From Salvator merianae (lineage: Eukaryota > Chordata > Lepidosauria > Squamata > Teiidae), in assembly GCA_003586115.2 (NCBI GenBank), contig QVOM02000115.1, forward strand, positions 6,393,524 to 6,457,523: a DNA stretch of 64,000 nt, given 5' to 3'. The notes below the pieces were generated by a model, which was not told where the DNA came from, did not search any database, and saw only the letters and a program-made list of their open reading frames with translations. This document shows, in pieces, positions 24,000 to 36,937 of this stretch (within the stretch, counting starts at the first letter, position 1; every line of letters starts with the position of its first letter). The translations under genes and the position numbers were made by a program.

Positions 24000-26950
24000 A
24001 ACTTCTGCTTCAGGAAGCTCAGAGGGTACAAGCAGGCACAGAGGTCCTAAGCAAGCAAGAGTTCCAAGGCATGAAACAACAATATTCTGGTCTGCATTGA
24101 ACTGTTCTTAATATTTTTGATTTAAAGGTAGCCGGACATTTTGTACCCCACACCCTCCAGCAAGAATTTTAAAATCTGGTCTTTCTGTTATCACTTCCCT
24201 TGACCTATCAAATTCAAGACAATTTTCTATTCAAGGAATAGAAAAATCCTTCTGTTCATATTTTTTCATACTTTTTCAACAGGAGGAGGACAAGCATGGA
24301 GATCTCCATAGCACCAGCCTCAATGGTAGAGCAACAATAATAAGGTTTATTCAAACTTTATGAAAATATAATCTGAAATGTAGCATCAGTTGGTAAAGAT
24401 AAAATTGTTAATGAAAAAAAAAAAACCTTCTCTTTGTCACACCTGCAAAAGGATTCAATTTAATGCAAGTCAAAAATTTAAAAAGTTCTAGTAAATTGCT
24501 GCTTCTTTCCAGAACAGCCAGCAATAAGCCAAATTCGAGGAAGCCTCTATCCACATTTGAAAATGTTCAAAATGAATCAGATCATCTGTTACCTTCATTC
24601 ACACTAATATACCCTCTAACTGGTTAAAATAATCACACTGCATGGCTAATATAAGGCATTCCCCATGTTAAAGTTTCTCTCTCTCTTGGCTCACTCAGTT
24701 TTTAATGAGTTTTAATTGCTTTTTTTTTTTTACTGCTTTTACCCATGTTCAGTAAACCACTTTGAATTTTAATAGAAAGAGTATGCAAACATCTTAAATA
24801 AATAATTAAATAACTGCTGGACACAGAGATGATGAAAAGTACTGTCTACTGCTTTAAGATCTTCTGGATTCTCCCAGTACTGAAAGAGGTCTAACTGCCC
24901 TCCACAGTTGTTTAATGGATGAACTGCAGAGATAATGCCAAGGGAACACCAGTTGGGTCATGCAAGTTCCTACCAAGCTGTAAACAGGAAGACAGTCATT
25001 ACATTCAGCTCCTTTTGCCAGACAGGAAGGCAAGACAACTTGATGCCCTGTCAGCCTGCCCTGAAGCCAAGTGGCAGTATGACCCAGCAGTTATTGCAGT
25101 TTCCAATATGCACCAATGGAAATGATATGACTCGAGAGTATCTACGCACCAAGTACGGAGTCTTATTTCAGAAATGCCCTCACTTGTACTACTTTGCATC
25201 CTCACTTTTTTTTTTTTTTTTGGCCCAATGCTGTGATTATCCTGGTCATTTCTCTTATATTTATTCCTTCAATTCATTATTTTAGCTAAACTATTTCTCA
25301 GTGAGTTAAACCATATGTGTGTGATATATTCTTACTTCCCTTAGAAGACATTCTAGAGCACAGATGAGGGACCCGCTATGGGTATAACTCTCACTAACAG
25401 CTTTGGCTACTAGCCAAGGAACATGAGAGTCCAATGAAATTTGAAGGCCCTAGGCTTCCCTCCTATAATATTGAAAGAGGGCAAGTTAAGCTCATAATCT
25501 ATATTTGCTAAAATACTGTAGTTCAAAAGAAGCCCTAATAGAGGAGCACCAACTGGAATGAGCAACACAGAATAACTAAAATACTTTAAAACTCTAATAC
25601 TCAATTATTCCTCCTCTTACATTAGCAGACACAAGATGTGTTTGTTGCAATTTACTACCCCCAAAAAATTTCCTGCTACCTTTTGCTCAAGAAAAGCAGA
25701 GAAATAACTGTGTTTTTCATTCCTTAAATAGTGGAACAAAGAGAAACAGATTAAAAGGAAGAAAGTAATGAAAAGTTTTTAAAAAAACACTTAACGGAAT
25801 GTGTCCATTCAACGACCCCATCAATCATCACTCTTTTTTCAACATAACAAAAGCTGCAGGGTGGATCAGAAGATGTGAACTCCCATTCTAAGAGAAGAAT
25901 TCCTGCTGGATACGTGATTTAAAAAAAAAAAAAAACTCTGAAAATCCATACAGGATTTCAGAATAGATTTTATCTAGTGAAAAAATGTATCATCCTTGCT
26001 GACTAAATCACTATATCAGTAGCCCTCGGATAAAGCTGCTCAGAAGCCCTATAAACAGGCCTTTTATAATTAAATAGTCACACTTCATGGTTATACATGA
26101 CACAACTTGCTTCTAGCCTGCTTAATAGTTAACTTATTTGCATTCTCGCTGGATTTAAAAAAAAAAAGGTTGTTTTAGCATTTATTTTTCAAAATCCATG
26201 TTACTTTCTGCTAATCATCTTAGTCCCCTCCCTTTCAATGCTTTCAAAATCTGTAACAACCTACACCCAGGAAGCATTAACTACTAGGTGTGTGACATTT
26301 CACTAATTAGATTACATGTTGTAAAGCAACCCTAATATGTTTTTTTTTTCAAAATCTTAGTAAATCATACACATTGAATTTCTGATTGAAATTGGTATAT
26401 TAGCGATAACAGCTTTCAGAAGAAAAAGATCAGTCACAGAAAGCACATAATCCATTTGAGTTAACATGAAAAACTAGTCACATTTAAATCCAAAGTTACA
26501 GTTTATCTTGCTTATGAATTACCACAAAACAAGACATACTCTGCTAGCTCATCTAATCCACATCCTCTTCCTATGGGGTGCAATACAGAAGTCTATGGGA
26601 AGCTGTACTTTGAAGAGTTACAACCTGTCTATCAAGTAGGCAAAGATGGCACCCTGGGAGCCTATTAAACTCAGGTGCAAAAGAGTGAAGGAGATAAAGG
26701 CTATTTAGGTGCTTGTGAGACTGTGTTTCTGGTAGATAGCGACTGCCAAGCAAAAGTAGCGGGGAAGTCGCAATGAAAGTGATAGGGACTAGAGAAGGCA
26801 GGAAAGGATCCTGAAGATTTAAATTGCAAGCTTGTTGAAAAGGTAGAGGAAATTGTTCAGTTTGCTCCAAGTTCACAACTGATAGCCAAGCTGTGGCTGG
26901 ATATATCTGAGTTACCTGTAAGGCACAGGCTGCATCCAGATGTTGTTTAC
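24000..26950. other. Intronic DNA, nothing recognised
   Basis: Poly-T and poly-A runs (for example near 24720, 25210 and 25920). The open frame at 24935-25285 has no recognisable domain and no splice or start context. No repeat family recognised. Confidence 0.55.
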
Positions 26951-26959
26951 CTTTCCCCT

Positions 26960-27210
26960 ATATTTGATTATTATTATTATTATTTATTATTATTTATTAG
27001 GCTTATATCCCACCCATCCCGAATTGGGCTCTGGGCAACTACCAACAGATACAAATTACATTAAAACATCAACAAATAAACAAGAAATCATCAAACAACG
27101 AAACATCAAAATATTAAAACATCAAACATCAAGCCCCCCAGTTACCCCTCCAATAAAAACAACAGTAAACATTACGTATAAGTTAAATAACAGAGTCCAG
27201 AACACTCTAT
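26960..27210 (-). mobile_element. L2/CR1-type LINE 3' end with AAT repeat tail
   Basis: On the minus strand GTTGCCCAGAGCCCAATTCG is followed by GATGGGTGGGATATAAGCCT and then AATAAT repeats (plus-strand ATT run at about 26965-27000). This is the standard 3' end of squamate L2-type LINEs. Confidence 0.8.
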
Positions 27211-27639
27211 GGTGTTGTTTGACCGAACTGTCGTTGGGGGCAAAATAGTAGTCGGCCGTGCAGTCCAGCCACCCTCATAGTCAGGCTGGTGGAACTGGAA
27301 TAAAGCATGGATATTCCGGAATATCCAAATATAGCAGAATAAGAGAAGTTTGAATGCAGCCACCATGCGCCCAAATGTCAAAAAACTACTGCCTGTTACT
27401 GGGAGACAGAGTTTATAATTTTAACAACAGAACAAACAAGAGTGTGCATAGTTAAGATGCCAGCCACATCTAAACAAGTTCAAAATCCTGCCCAGTCAAT
27501 CTGCCTTGTATCTCCAATATGCCAGCACATTGGCCTCCAAAAATCACTGGCTAGCATCCCTAAAGTAAAGAGGGTACCAACAAAATAGTTTTTAGTGCTG
27601 GGAGGTGTGCACTGCCATGAAAACAGAACAAAGAAGTCA

Positions 27640-28950
27640 GATGCAGCCTACACATGCAACAAAAGCCTTTGGCAAGAAGAAAATGGTGGTGGCAGTCCCT
27701 ACCACTCAAGAATTGCAAGCAGGCCTTGGTTCAGTGGACCCCTCACTAGAACAGCTCCTGCAAGCACAATTTGATAGGCAGTAGGAAAAATTAAGGCTGG
27801 AGTGAAGGGAGTCAATACACTCCTGGGAAGTGAAGTTCAAGAATATGGAAGGGAAAAATCTCCTCTTTAACAAATGCAATGGCAGATACACAACTCACAG
27901 CCTCAAAGGCCCTGGACTAGCCACCTCTAATACTGAACCAATTTGTACCCTGACTTATAAGGTGAGAGTGTTGAAAGTGGAACTCTTTGACTGTCAAAAC
28001 CATATGCGCAGAAATGATTTGTGTTTCTGTGGGATCCTGGAACATCAGGAAGAGAGTAGTTATTTCTGAATTTCTTCTTAACTGGTAGTCTGAAGACATC
28101 GAACTAGAGATATTAACAGCTTTTTAAAAATATATTTTATTATTTTCTATTAGTGTATATACAAATAATAAACTACAAACCAATCTACAAAACAAAATGC
28201 AATACACTCAAACCAAGAAGAACAAACAAAGACACCCTATTCTAAGTGTCCCACTTGGACCACCGTACACCTTTCTCATTTAAAAATAGCATAATCTTAT
28301 AGGCCTTAAACACCATTTTTGTGTTAACCATCTGTTTAAAAATATCTTTTACAGCCAGATCTATAAAAGATCTTCAATTCATCTATGCATAGGTTCCAAA
28401 TTAATTTAAATTGTTGAATATTATTGACTCCCTCTAATCTTGAATATTTCTCTGAAAGATATTCATTCATCCTAACTCTCCATACTGCTGTATACCATTC
28501 TGTTTTAGTCAGATTCAAAGCATATTTCCAGTTACGCACAATACACCGTTGGGTTAGGAGATATTAACAGCTTACAGGCCTCTACTGTGTTGCAGGATAT
28601 TCTGGTGGCCTTTCATAATTATAAAAAAGAACTTCTGTATAATCACTTAAGAAACCTATCCACTCTGCAAGTTGTGATGATTTTTCAAGAACTGGCACCT
28701 GAAACCCTGGCACTTAGGCAAAATACGGTCCTTAATTAAAGCTTTTTTATTTCAGATGGATCTTTCCTGCCACATACCAGTTCTCTTTCCATGGCTCTTG
28801 CTACCATGCAAGTAATAAAGAGATAGCTGAAGCAATGATAGATAAAACCCAGAGGAGAACAATGAACAATACAGCTATGCCAAAAGAAGTTCCATTGACA
28901 AAAGAAGCAGGAATCAACAGTGGATGACTGTAAAAAGGGAGCAAAAGGAA
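27640..28950 (+). pseudogene. L1 ORF1 remnant (RNA-binding chaperone), split by an insertion
   Basis: Before the insertion the frame gives KVRVLKVELFDCQNHMRRND and then LCFCGILEHQEES, the coiled-coil to RRM junction of L1 ORF1p (compare the family motif RRNNLR...GIPE). After the insertion KKELLYNHLRNLSTLQVVMI, DKTQRRTMNNTAMPKE and nearby segments correspond to the carboxy half. Several frameshifts are needed to follow it. Confidence 0.75.
28123..28557 (-). mobile_element. Younger 5'-truncated L1 inserted in the old L1
   Basis: It is flanked by a perfect 16-bp target duplication, GAGATATTAACAGCTT, at 28107-28122 and 28558-28573. On the minus strand it reads the last part of an L1 ORF2 (MRNWKYALNLTKTEWYTAVW at 28539-28480, stop at 28336). 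A 3' UTR and an A-rich end follow at the left border, and the 5' end is truncated. It is younger than its host because its last coding segment is still open over 67 codons. Confidence 0.9.
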
Positions 28951-29182
28951 CTGAGTCCAAATCAGAAAAGCCCAACATGATGCATTATATGCTCCCCTAA
29001 ATAGTGTATGGGTGATACCTTGAAGTCCTGAACAAGCTCATAAAACAGTTTAGTATCAGTAAGCTTCAGCTAACATGTTTAATTAAGTAAGTTTTTTTAT
29101 TATTTTATTGTTTGTCAAATCACTCAGAACCTGGAAATTGCAGACACGGCAAGTAATGTCTGATTTAGGTTGCTACGGGAAC

Positions 29183-32100
29183 CAATACACTAAATATGAG
29201 AATGACCGTACTGCAGATACTTTCTTTAATGTTAATGGATTGCAAAGTGTATATAAGAGGGAAAGGGTGGAAACTTTCCTCAGACAATCCAAGGCAGGAG
29301 TGGTCTTTCTTCAAGAAATTCATGCCAATAAGAAGCAGGCCAGATTGTTACATAACCCCTCTTATTTTATTGAATATAAAGCACATGGAACATCTAGTAC
29401 TAGGGGAGTAGCAATCTTGATTTAAAAAGTCATCCACCATCAGGTAAAACTCACCCAAAAGATAGATTCTTCTTTTTGAAAAATTGTAAGAGAAGACTCT
29501 TACGCTTGTATTCTTCTATGTTCTGAAGACTAAACAAAAAAAGTTTTTGCATGACACCTGACAAAAGTTTAAGTATTTTAAACAGGAACCCTGCATAATT
29601 GCAAATGACAAAAACTTTGTATCAGAGCTGGAAATGGATAAGCCTACAGACAGTCCTCATCCCTAATATCTCTGCAACAGTTTGACAAAACTGATTGCTA
29701 ATAATATTAATTGAATAGACACATCCAGGCTGATCAATGCCTCACAAAAAGCTAGATCTTCTATTTCCACAGACATATCACTTATTCCAGAATTGATTAT
29801 ATCCTGATCACTAAGGATTTGGCCACTTTCCTCAAAACTTCCAGTATCAAGCACAAATTGCCCTCAGACCACAATCCTACCTCTGCCTCCTTTCATTTTG
29901 TAAATCATCACACAGCACCCAAAATTAAAGATGAAGTAGACAATTATTTTAAAACCAACTCAACACCAGAAATAACCCCAAAGTGAAGGCAGTCCTTAGA
30001 GTGTTCTGCATCTCAGCCCATCATAGCACTCTAAATAAGGTAGGAAATTTAGATCTAAGATTTTACATGACATCAGAATCTTGGAAAACCAACATATGCT
30101 CACACAATCCCCTTTAGTTTACAAACAACTTTTAAGGAAGTGCAAGGAATTTGAAAGATGAACAGGAGAAAACAGTAAAAAAAAAAAAGGACATCTTCAC
30201 AATACACTAATATACACTAATCTATATGCCAAAGAAATAGATAACAGCCAGATTGATGACCCCAAATTATCTGCAGATGATTTGGCAGTTTGAAATGCAC
30301 CAATCACTAATAAGAAAGTCCAAGCAGTCATCAATGACCATAAATCACCTGGCCCTGAATGCTTTCCCACAGTCTTTTATAAACAGAATCAAGAGCTGTT
30401 AATTCCTCAATTAATTCAAATTTGCAATGATATTCTAGAAGGAGGACCTATCCCAGATGTCTGTAAAAAATATCTGACTGTTCCATGCCCTAAGCCTGGA
30501 AAATCCACATATTAACCAAATTTCCTTTGTTCAATTGCTCTTCTAAACCAAGATTATAATATTTTTGCCAAGATTATAGCAAACATGGTTAACTGACAAA
30601 TTAATTGGTAAGGAACAATTTGACTTCATCCCCGGTAGATCAGTCACAGATCCCATAAGACTAGCCCTCAGTACATTATATAATAGCATTTTATGCGATT
30701 TTCATACAATCAGCCAAATATATTTTTTGACCTCAGCTCAGGGTATATGTCAATAAGACCCTATCCAACACATCTTCTATAAATAAAGGTACGGATCAGG
30801 TCCTCTTCTTTTCAATCTGGCAATTTCTACATAAACATTGCAGGTTATAATATGGGCCCCAGTTGAGCTAAGTTGAAACTTTATGCAGATGACCTTGCAG
30901 TATCTGCTGTGGACCCAAAATGCTCAATAAGGCCACTCCGGGCTGAATTAAAATGATTTAGAGCTATCTCAGGCCTTAAAGTAAACTTTACCAAATCCTT
31001 TGTAATGTTCAAAAACATACCTCCCCAAAACCAGTTAGAGGTGATCAAATGTTCAGGATTAAAAATTGCACAAATAATGATTAAATATTCTGTACTTTCA
31101 ATCCCTAGATCACTTAAGGAACTGTTTAATGTCATTATACACCGCTTTGACAAAAAAAAAATTGCCTAGGACTTAAGATCCTGGAAGAAAAAATACTTCA
31201 GTCTGTTGGGCAGAACAGCAATCCTTCAAATAAAAATAATCCCCAAACTTTTATTTTATTTTAAAACAATTCCCTTAATGATTTCACAACTCACTATGAA
31301 CATCGGGAGGAAAAAAAATTAGAGACATTTATATTTCAGAACAAAAAATAGAGAATTTCAAAGAAAGTGATGGAATCTACCTTAACATCACTAAATACAA
31401 TGAAGGATACCATACAATGGGATACAGATAAGATCTGGAGAGAGTGGGAAGTGATAGAGATCCCTGACCTAATAGAAAACCCAGTGCTCAGCCTTATCCA
31501 TAAGGATCAAAGACCACTTTAAAATCCTTTTCTGTCCTTCACTGTCAACACATGGAATAAATGGTGGGAGAGACTGCTTCCTCTGCTCTCTCCAGACATG
31601 CCTAGTTGTCAAAATCAGCCAATTAATTAGTCACATTTGATCTTTTTAAGGGTTTTTTCTATGGCTAGTATAATTAGTTTGGCAATTTCTGGTCAGGCTG
31701 AATCAATACAGGTGATTCATAATCAGTTTTCCAAACACTTAGTACAAAACTTAACAGAAGCTGGGATTAACACTCTGAGAAAACCTTTATAGAGAGAAAT
31801 TCACCCCCTATGCCTCTACAGAAATTTTGGCAATTTTGCAGAAACCTACAAAAAAATGGCTACTATCTTCTGCACAAGCCAATTTTCTTGTTTCCGCAGA
31901 AGCAAAATGTATACAGAGACAAAGGACTGAGTTTGAACAAAGTTTATTGATGTTAGCTGCCAACACGAGAGATCACATTTCAATTCTGTATTCCCTTCTA
32001 CTTGACCTTTCTAGTGGCCCTCTCTCTGGTCTCAGGGCTATCTGGGAGAAAGACTAAACTTCTATTAGCAGTTAGCAGAAACGCGAACATTAGATACTGG

Positions 32101-32300
32101 ACGGAATGTGAGAAGTTCTCCATGAAAGAATACAAAGCAAAGGTTTAGAATGCTGTCATGAACGGGTTCACACCCAATCACAGAAAATTCATGGCAATAC
32201 TAGTGTGGACCAATAAGTTGATATCTGAAGACCTTATCTTGTTTTTATTACCTCTAACAATGTTGATGGTGTCATCAATCACATTTTGTCTGACTGGTTT
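29183..32300 (+). pseudogene. L1 ORF2 remnant (endonuclease and reverse transcriptase)
   Basis: The endonuclease start reads FFNVNGLQSVYKRERVETFL, then GVVFLQEIHANKKQ (29220-29340), with the Asn and Glu positions of APE-type endonucleases. The stretch 30330-30700 holds reverse-transcriptase pieces, including EQFDFIPGRSVTDPIRLALS. The YADD box is intact at 30882-30893 (KLYADDLAVSA). The carboxy region (31.8-32.3 kb) includes the open segment ILQKPTKKWLLSSAQANFLV. Stops are scattered throughout, so the copy is not functional. Confidence 0.88.
31622..31680 (+). repeat. Segment shared with 55.95 kb (within the old L1)
   Basis: AGTCACATTTGATCTTTTTA, then TATGGCTAGTATAATTAGTT here, match AGTCACATTTGGCTTTTTTT, then AAGGCTAGGATAATTAGTTT at 55945-56015. 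Because this copy lies in L1 ORF2, the other is probably a short L1 fragment. Confidence 0.55.
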
Positions 32301-32929
32301 GTAAAGTATGTTACCCATGAATATCTTTTAAGGTTGATAATGCTGCTCTGTCTGATTGTTTCCAGCTCCTCACAAGGGATTGAGTGTTTCCTAAACTATT
32401 CTGAGTTTTGCTCATTTTTATAACAATGTTATTGTTACTGTTTTGATATAATTGTTTTGCTTATTCTAAATAATGTAAAAAACAGAATAGTAAGGGTAAC
32501 TTGCTCTTGTAACAAATTAGCTGAAACTTGCATTCCATCTCAAGCCTTCACTGCTGCCAATATATTTGAAACCTATGTTACATAAAGACCCCAAGGTCAT
32601 TTGTAAGTCTAGTAAAGAAAGTTGTGTTTACTTGTTTTAAAGAAGCAAAATGTGAAACTTATCAATTATAGGTATGCTGAGCTCCAGTAGGTCACTATAA
32701 CAAATCTATAGAGGAAGTTCTACACAAAACTAATTTGGATGATACCAGGGCACTGAAGTGATTAAATAATTAAATTAAAGTAAGGGCATAACAGTTTTTG
32801 GCCTAACAGTTATATCTGAACCACTGCAAAATGGATACCTACAAGCAAGGCATGCATACATCAGCACTTTCCTCTGTCCCTATAGTCTGGATGTTAAACA
32901 CAGAACACCCTCGATATTGGGAGCAGTAG

Positions 32930-33010
32930 TCATCTTGCAGTGTTCCACAGTAGAGCCTTCTCCATGGTGGCACCCATAATCTGGAATGCTCTCCCTTCCT
33001 ATATATCCTG
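32930..33010 (+). mobile_element. L2/CR1-type LINE fragment (RAFS motif)
   Basis: The plus strand codes for SRAFSMVAPIIWNALPS, the conserved segment near the end of L2/CR1-type ORF2 proteins. Only this small piece is visible. Confidence 0.65.
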
Positions 33011-33149
33011 GAAATGATATATGTTGGCTAATAGCAACACTTTAAATAGGGCTCAGAAGCAACTCAGTAACTAATGCAGCAGCCAAAGTGGGGGAATCGT
33101 CCTGTCATACTAGCACATGTATCACTGCGGTTTGGACCAACTGTAGCTT

Positions 33150-33960
33150 TAACTCAACTTTAAAGGGCTTGAATAACTAAGACAAGTGCCTGATAGTCAC
33201 TATCATACGTAACAAAGATGTACAAGGTCTCCCCAGCAGCTGACTGCAGCTGCTGCTTGAGCAGGATGAAGAAATCAATATGAATTCTCAGGTTCTTATA
33301 AGGAGGAACTGTCCCTCCATGATAAATCTTAGAGCATTCCTGTAGGCCAGAGTCCTTAGCCATGCTAACCCAAGTCTTGGAAGAATTGAGAATGAAGTTG
33401 TTTCTAATCATCCACTCCTTTAATGTCTCCCGACCTTAGGTTAGCATAGCAGCAGCACTGAGATGGAGAGCATTGGAAATATACCACTAAGTATCCTCAG
33501 CGTACCGATTACACGTCACTCCATACCAATGGATGATCTCTCTCAGTGGTCTCATGTGAAGAGAGAATCCTGAGGACCTCCATATATGAACTACAAAGAC
33601 TTAGTTAAGTCACCTCCCAAATAAAGCAACTGGGATCACCCACTGTAAAACGGTGCCACCAAACCTCAATCACTGCAGCTGATCCAAAAGGATACTATGA
33701 TCAATAGTATCCAAAGCTTCTGAGAGGTCCAGAATGATAAAGACAGAATTGCTTTCATTTCAAGACTGCAAAATATCATCATCCTGAGTAACAAATGCTG
33801 TCTCAGTACTGAGTCCTGATTTGAATCCTGATTGATAAGGGTCTAGAAAATCCATTTCCTCCAGAATCCTTGTGTTACCCCACAACTTCCTCCAGTGCCT
33901 TCCCCAAAAAGGGAATATTTTGATTGATCAAATATTTCCTGCATGGCTAGGCTCTAGGGA
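33150..33960 (-). pseudogene. L2-type LINE reverse transcriptase remnant
   Basis: Read on the minus strand, the order is FLDPYQSGFKSGLSTETAFV, then VFIILDLSEALDTIDHSILL (the FDTVDH block of L2 reverse transcriptases with Phe changed to Leu). Next comes GGTVLQWV and finally FILNSSKTW. Frame breaks occur between blocks, and the catalytic YADD region is lost or unreadable (YAED appears near 33500). A truncated, old copy. Confidence 0.85.
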
Positions 33961-35994
33961 AAGAGCCTTTAGAATGAGACCACAGCCCCCTTATTCAGAG
34001 TCACACTCACTGCCTCTAGTTACACATAACAACTGGGGGGGGGCACACATCCAGAACACAGTTGCTGAGCTAAGCACAGAAAGAGACTTGCACACACTCT
34101 CAGTTTCCAGAAGCTCAGATTCATCCCATCATCACAAAACCCCACCTCTGCTATCTTACTGGTAATATCACTGCTGATCAAGTCAAGATCCCAGAGGTGA
34201 GGTATTTTATCTGCCAAGAACTTATCAAAAACATCACACTGGCCATATGTAAAGTCAACTTGATTATGATTCCCACAAAGAGATCAAGCAATGCCAAAAA
34301 TGGCTACAGAGCAGAGGCAGAGAGGTGGAAAAAATATTCCTTTTTACCACCATGGAATATTGTTCTAAATAGGCTAGTAATTATGTTTGGTTTCCTTCAG
34401 AATGTAATAGAACATATTTGGCTCCTTTGCCATCCAGATTCCAACTGGTGACTTCCTGCATCTACCATTTTTAATTTTTTAGTGTTCATCTTTGATAATC
34501 TCCTTTTTTCCTGCTTGCATTTCTTTTTCCAAAGTCTCTGTTCTTTATTACTCATTCAGACACATATTCCAAGTTTCGGAAGACATCTTCTATCATCTGA
34601 TAACTTCCTTGACTTCATTTGTTAATCACCCAAGCATCCTCTTTATCTGACAGCTTTCTGGATTTGCATTATACACTGTAATTGTGTTTTATTATTGTGG
34701 CTCTTGGCTTAATTGGGGGAGGGGGAAATCTTCTTTTGAAATCAAATGCATCTATGCTAGAATTCTTTCATATCTCACACTAAGTCCTTCTGGATTGCAT
34801 CTAAGGTCATCCTTCCTTGTCTGGATTTGCTACAACAAATGGTAGAGCACCTGTTTTAAATATTTAAGATTCACTAGCTCATTCTACAGCATCTCCCCAG
34901 AAAAAGGCAACAGCAAACTATGACTACATTGTTGCCACCAAAGTTATTGAATGTATCCTACACAGCCACCAGGAGTTCCGCGCAGCTTGAGAGCACCTTT
35001 ACCATTTATAGCTACCTTCAGATTGGTTCCATGCTAACTGTTCTAGGGTGTACCCATTTAACATATTCAGGAATATGGCATCTTCATTCTGATTCCTTCA
35101 CGGAATACTGGAAGTCATCTAACAGTACAACTTCCTACTTCAGATGTCTCACGGATTTCATCTTCCACTTCAATTACACTGAGCATTTTAGACAGAGAAG
35201 CTTTTCTACACTCCAGTACTAAGTTACTTCTATAGCAGTTACCAGCACTTAGGGTGAGCTAAGACACACTAAAGCAGGGTACCTCTGAGGGGTCCATTTG
35301 AGGCTCTAAGGATCAACAAATGATATAAAAAAACTTACTGGATTCTCAGGCCTCTGCTTGTGTGGCCCCTTTGCAGATGCAAAAATATCATTCTCAAGCT
35401 GACCCACACAGTTTAGGGCAGATGGGGTGGGAAGCTATGGAGTCTCCTAGCCAATCCCAGCCTGCTACAGCCACAACCAATCAGGGCCATGGAAAATCAG
35501 CTAGCAGTGGCCTACGGAAGGTGAGAAAGGAAAGTGAAGAAAAGGAAGGAAGAGAATGTAAGCTGACTGTTTTTTAAATTGTGTAGCGTGGATTTTTTTC
35601 TTACATCCATAGTTGGGACAATCCCAGAAAATGGACACCTCAAAAAAAAAAACCAACCCAAAAAAAACACCTTTGTGATCACATCCTTAGATTAATTTGG
35701 GAAGGTAGTCCATCCCTTTTAGAATCTCAAATTTGTTTAGGGGTATACATAAGCCACATTATATGGCTCAAGTACATCACAAACCAACCATCTCCAGTTC
35801 ACAAGGTTTTAAGCCCACCATGCCCACAATTCTCTCAATGATCTAATAGATCATTTAATTTTTGTTAATAAAACTGAACTTTATTTTCTCCTTTTCCAGA
35901 TTTTTCCAGGTTTTGCTGTTATGCAAGCGGGAAAGCAGCAATATACATACTGTACTAATTCTATAGAGATTTTACTTCATTCATTATTCTTTTT

Positions 35995-36105
35995 TTATTG
36001 TTGTTAGGTACCAGTGAGTCATGGCCAACTCTTGGTTGACTGTATAGGCACTTCCATGCAGTTTTTTCAGCACGATCAAACCAGTAATACCCTGCTTTTC
36101 AGGCA
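35995..36105 (-). mobile_element. 3' half of the tRNA-derived SINE
   Basis: The reverse complement contains AAAACTGCATGGAAGTGCCT, then CAACCAAGAGTTGGCCATGA and an AACAACAA tail, matching the 3' half of the copy at 38.7 kb. The tRNA head is missing. Confidence 0.7.
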
Positions 36106-36478
36106 GTTTACTGAGCTAAAGACACTGTCTTTCCTACCATGCATTAAAACACCTCTTTCTGTACTTTCTGATTCTTAAGCTTGCTTTTCTTATGCTAAAA
36201 GTGACCAAGACCTTATTGTGTCTGAGCCTTTATTTAAACTCAAAACAGCTAAAACAAGTTTATTGTTTCCTTATTGGGAAGACATCTGTTATGATAAAAA
36301 GTTGAAGCATGACCACCTTCCTTTACTAAATGGTAGGAGTGCTGGTGGCTACTTCCTATACCTATACCAATCTGAGATCAGTTGAGGACAGTAAATAGTA
36401 TAACAGCATTTTCTTAAACATCTGATCTTTAGAGAGTGGTACTAATCCAAAACTATATCTTGCCACAAACAACTATGG

Positions 36479-36937
36479 CCTGTTCACACTTTGTACTAGC
36501 AAGCATCAAGGACTCTTGCTAGCAAAGTGCTTCTGCATTTTGCAGAGGACCAAGCAGCTGGAAGCAGCATAATGCTGTTCCCAGTTGCTCCCAGCTGTGG
36601 AGCGCTAATTAGCGCTCCACAGTTTTACTGGGAGCTGACTATCAGCTCCTAGTAAAGTGCATTCAGACTTACCATGGCCACTGTGTCATGAGCAGTTACC
36701 ACCCCTGTGTGCTGTGCAGCACTGGCAGGCCCCATGGCAGTGGCTGGACACTTCCAGGCTGCTGCCATGGTATGGAACAAACAAGGCTACCAGCATTCAC
36801 ACCGTGAAAACTGGTAGCCTGCTGCAGGTACGTACCACGGCCACACAGTGCAGACAATGTCCGCATTGCATGGTCAATATCACCTTAGAATGGGATGATT
36901 GTCCCATTCTAAGGTGGTAAGTGTGAAAACACCCCAG
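36479..36937. mobile_element. Chain-of-hairpins element (non-autonomous DNA element, hAT-like ends)
   Basis: About 450 bp made almost wholly of consecutive inverted repeats: 36496-36522 (8-bp stem); 36555-36597; 36595-36622 (perfect 28-bp palindrome); 36624-36656 (15-bp stem with one G-T pair); 36709-36722; 36732-36770 (9-bp arms plus inner pairing); 36784-36820 (10-bp stem with an inner 5-bp stem); 36827-36836; 36855-36868; 36881-36916 (perfect 15-bp stem). The ends CTGTTCACACTTTG and AAGTGTGAAAACAC form a weak terminal inverted repeat like that of hAT-derived miniature elements. No clear target duplication was found. No coding potential. Confidence 0.7.

Larger units (their letters stand above)
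27500..32500 (+). mobile_element. Old L1-type LINE, near full length, interrupted by a younger L1
   Basis: ORF1 sequence lies at about 27.6-28.95 kb and ORF2 sequence at about 29.18-32.3 kb, in the normal order with a short gap. AT-rich DNA resembling a 3' UTR follows. The antisense insertion at 28123-28557 splits ORF1. Both frames carry many stops and shifts. The outer borders are estimates, as no target duplication was seen. Confidence 0.85.
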
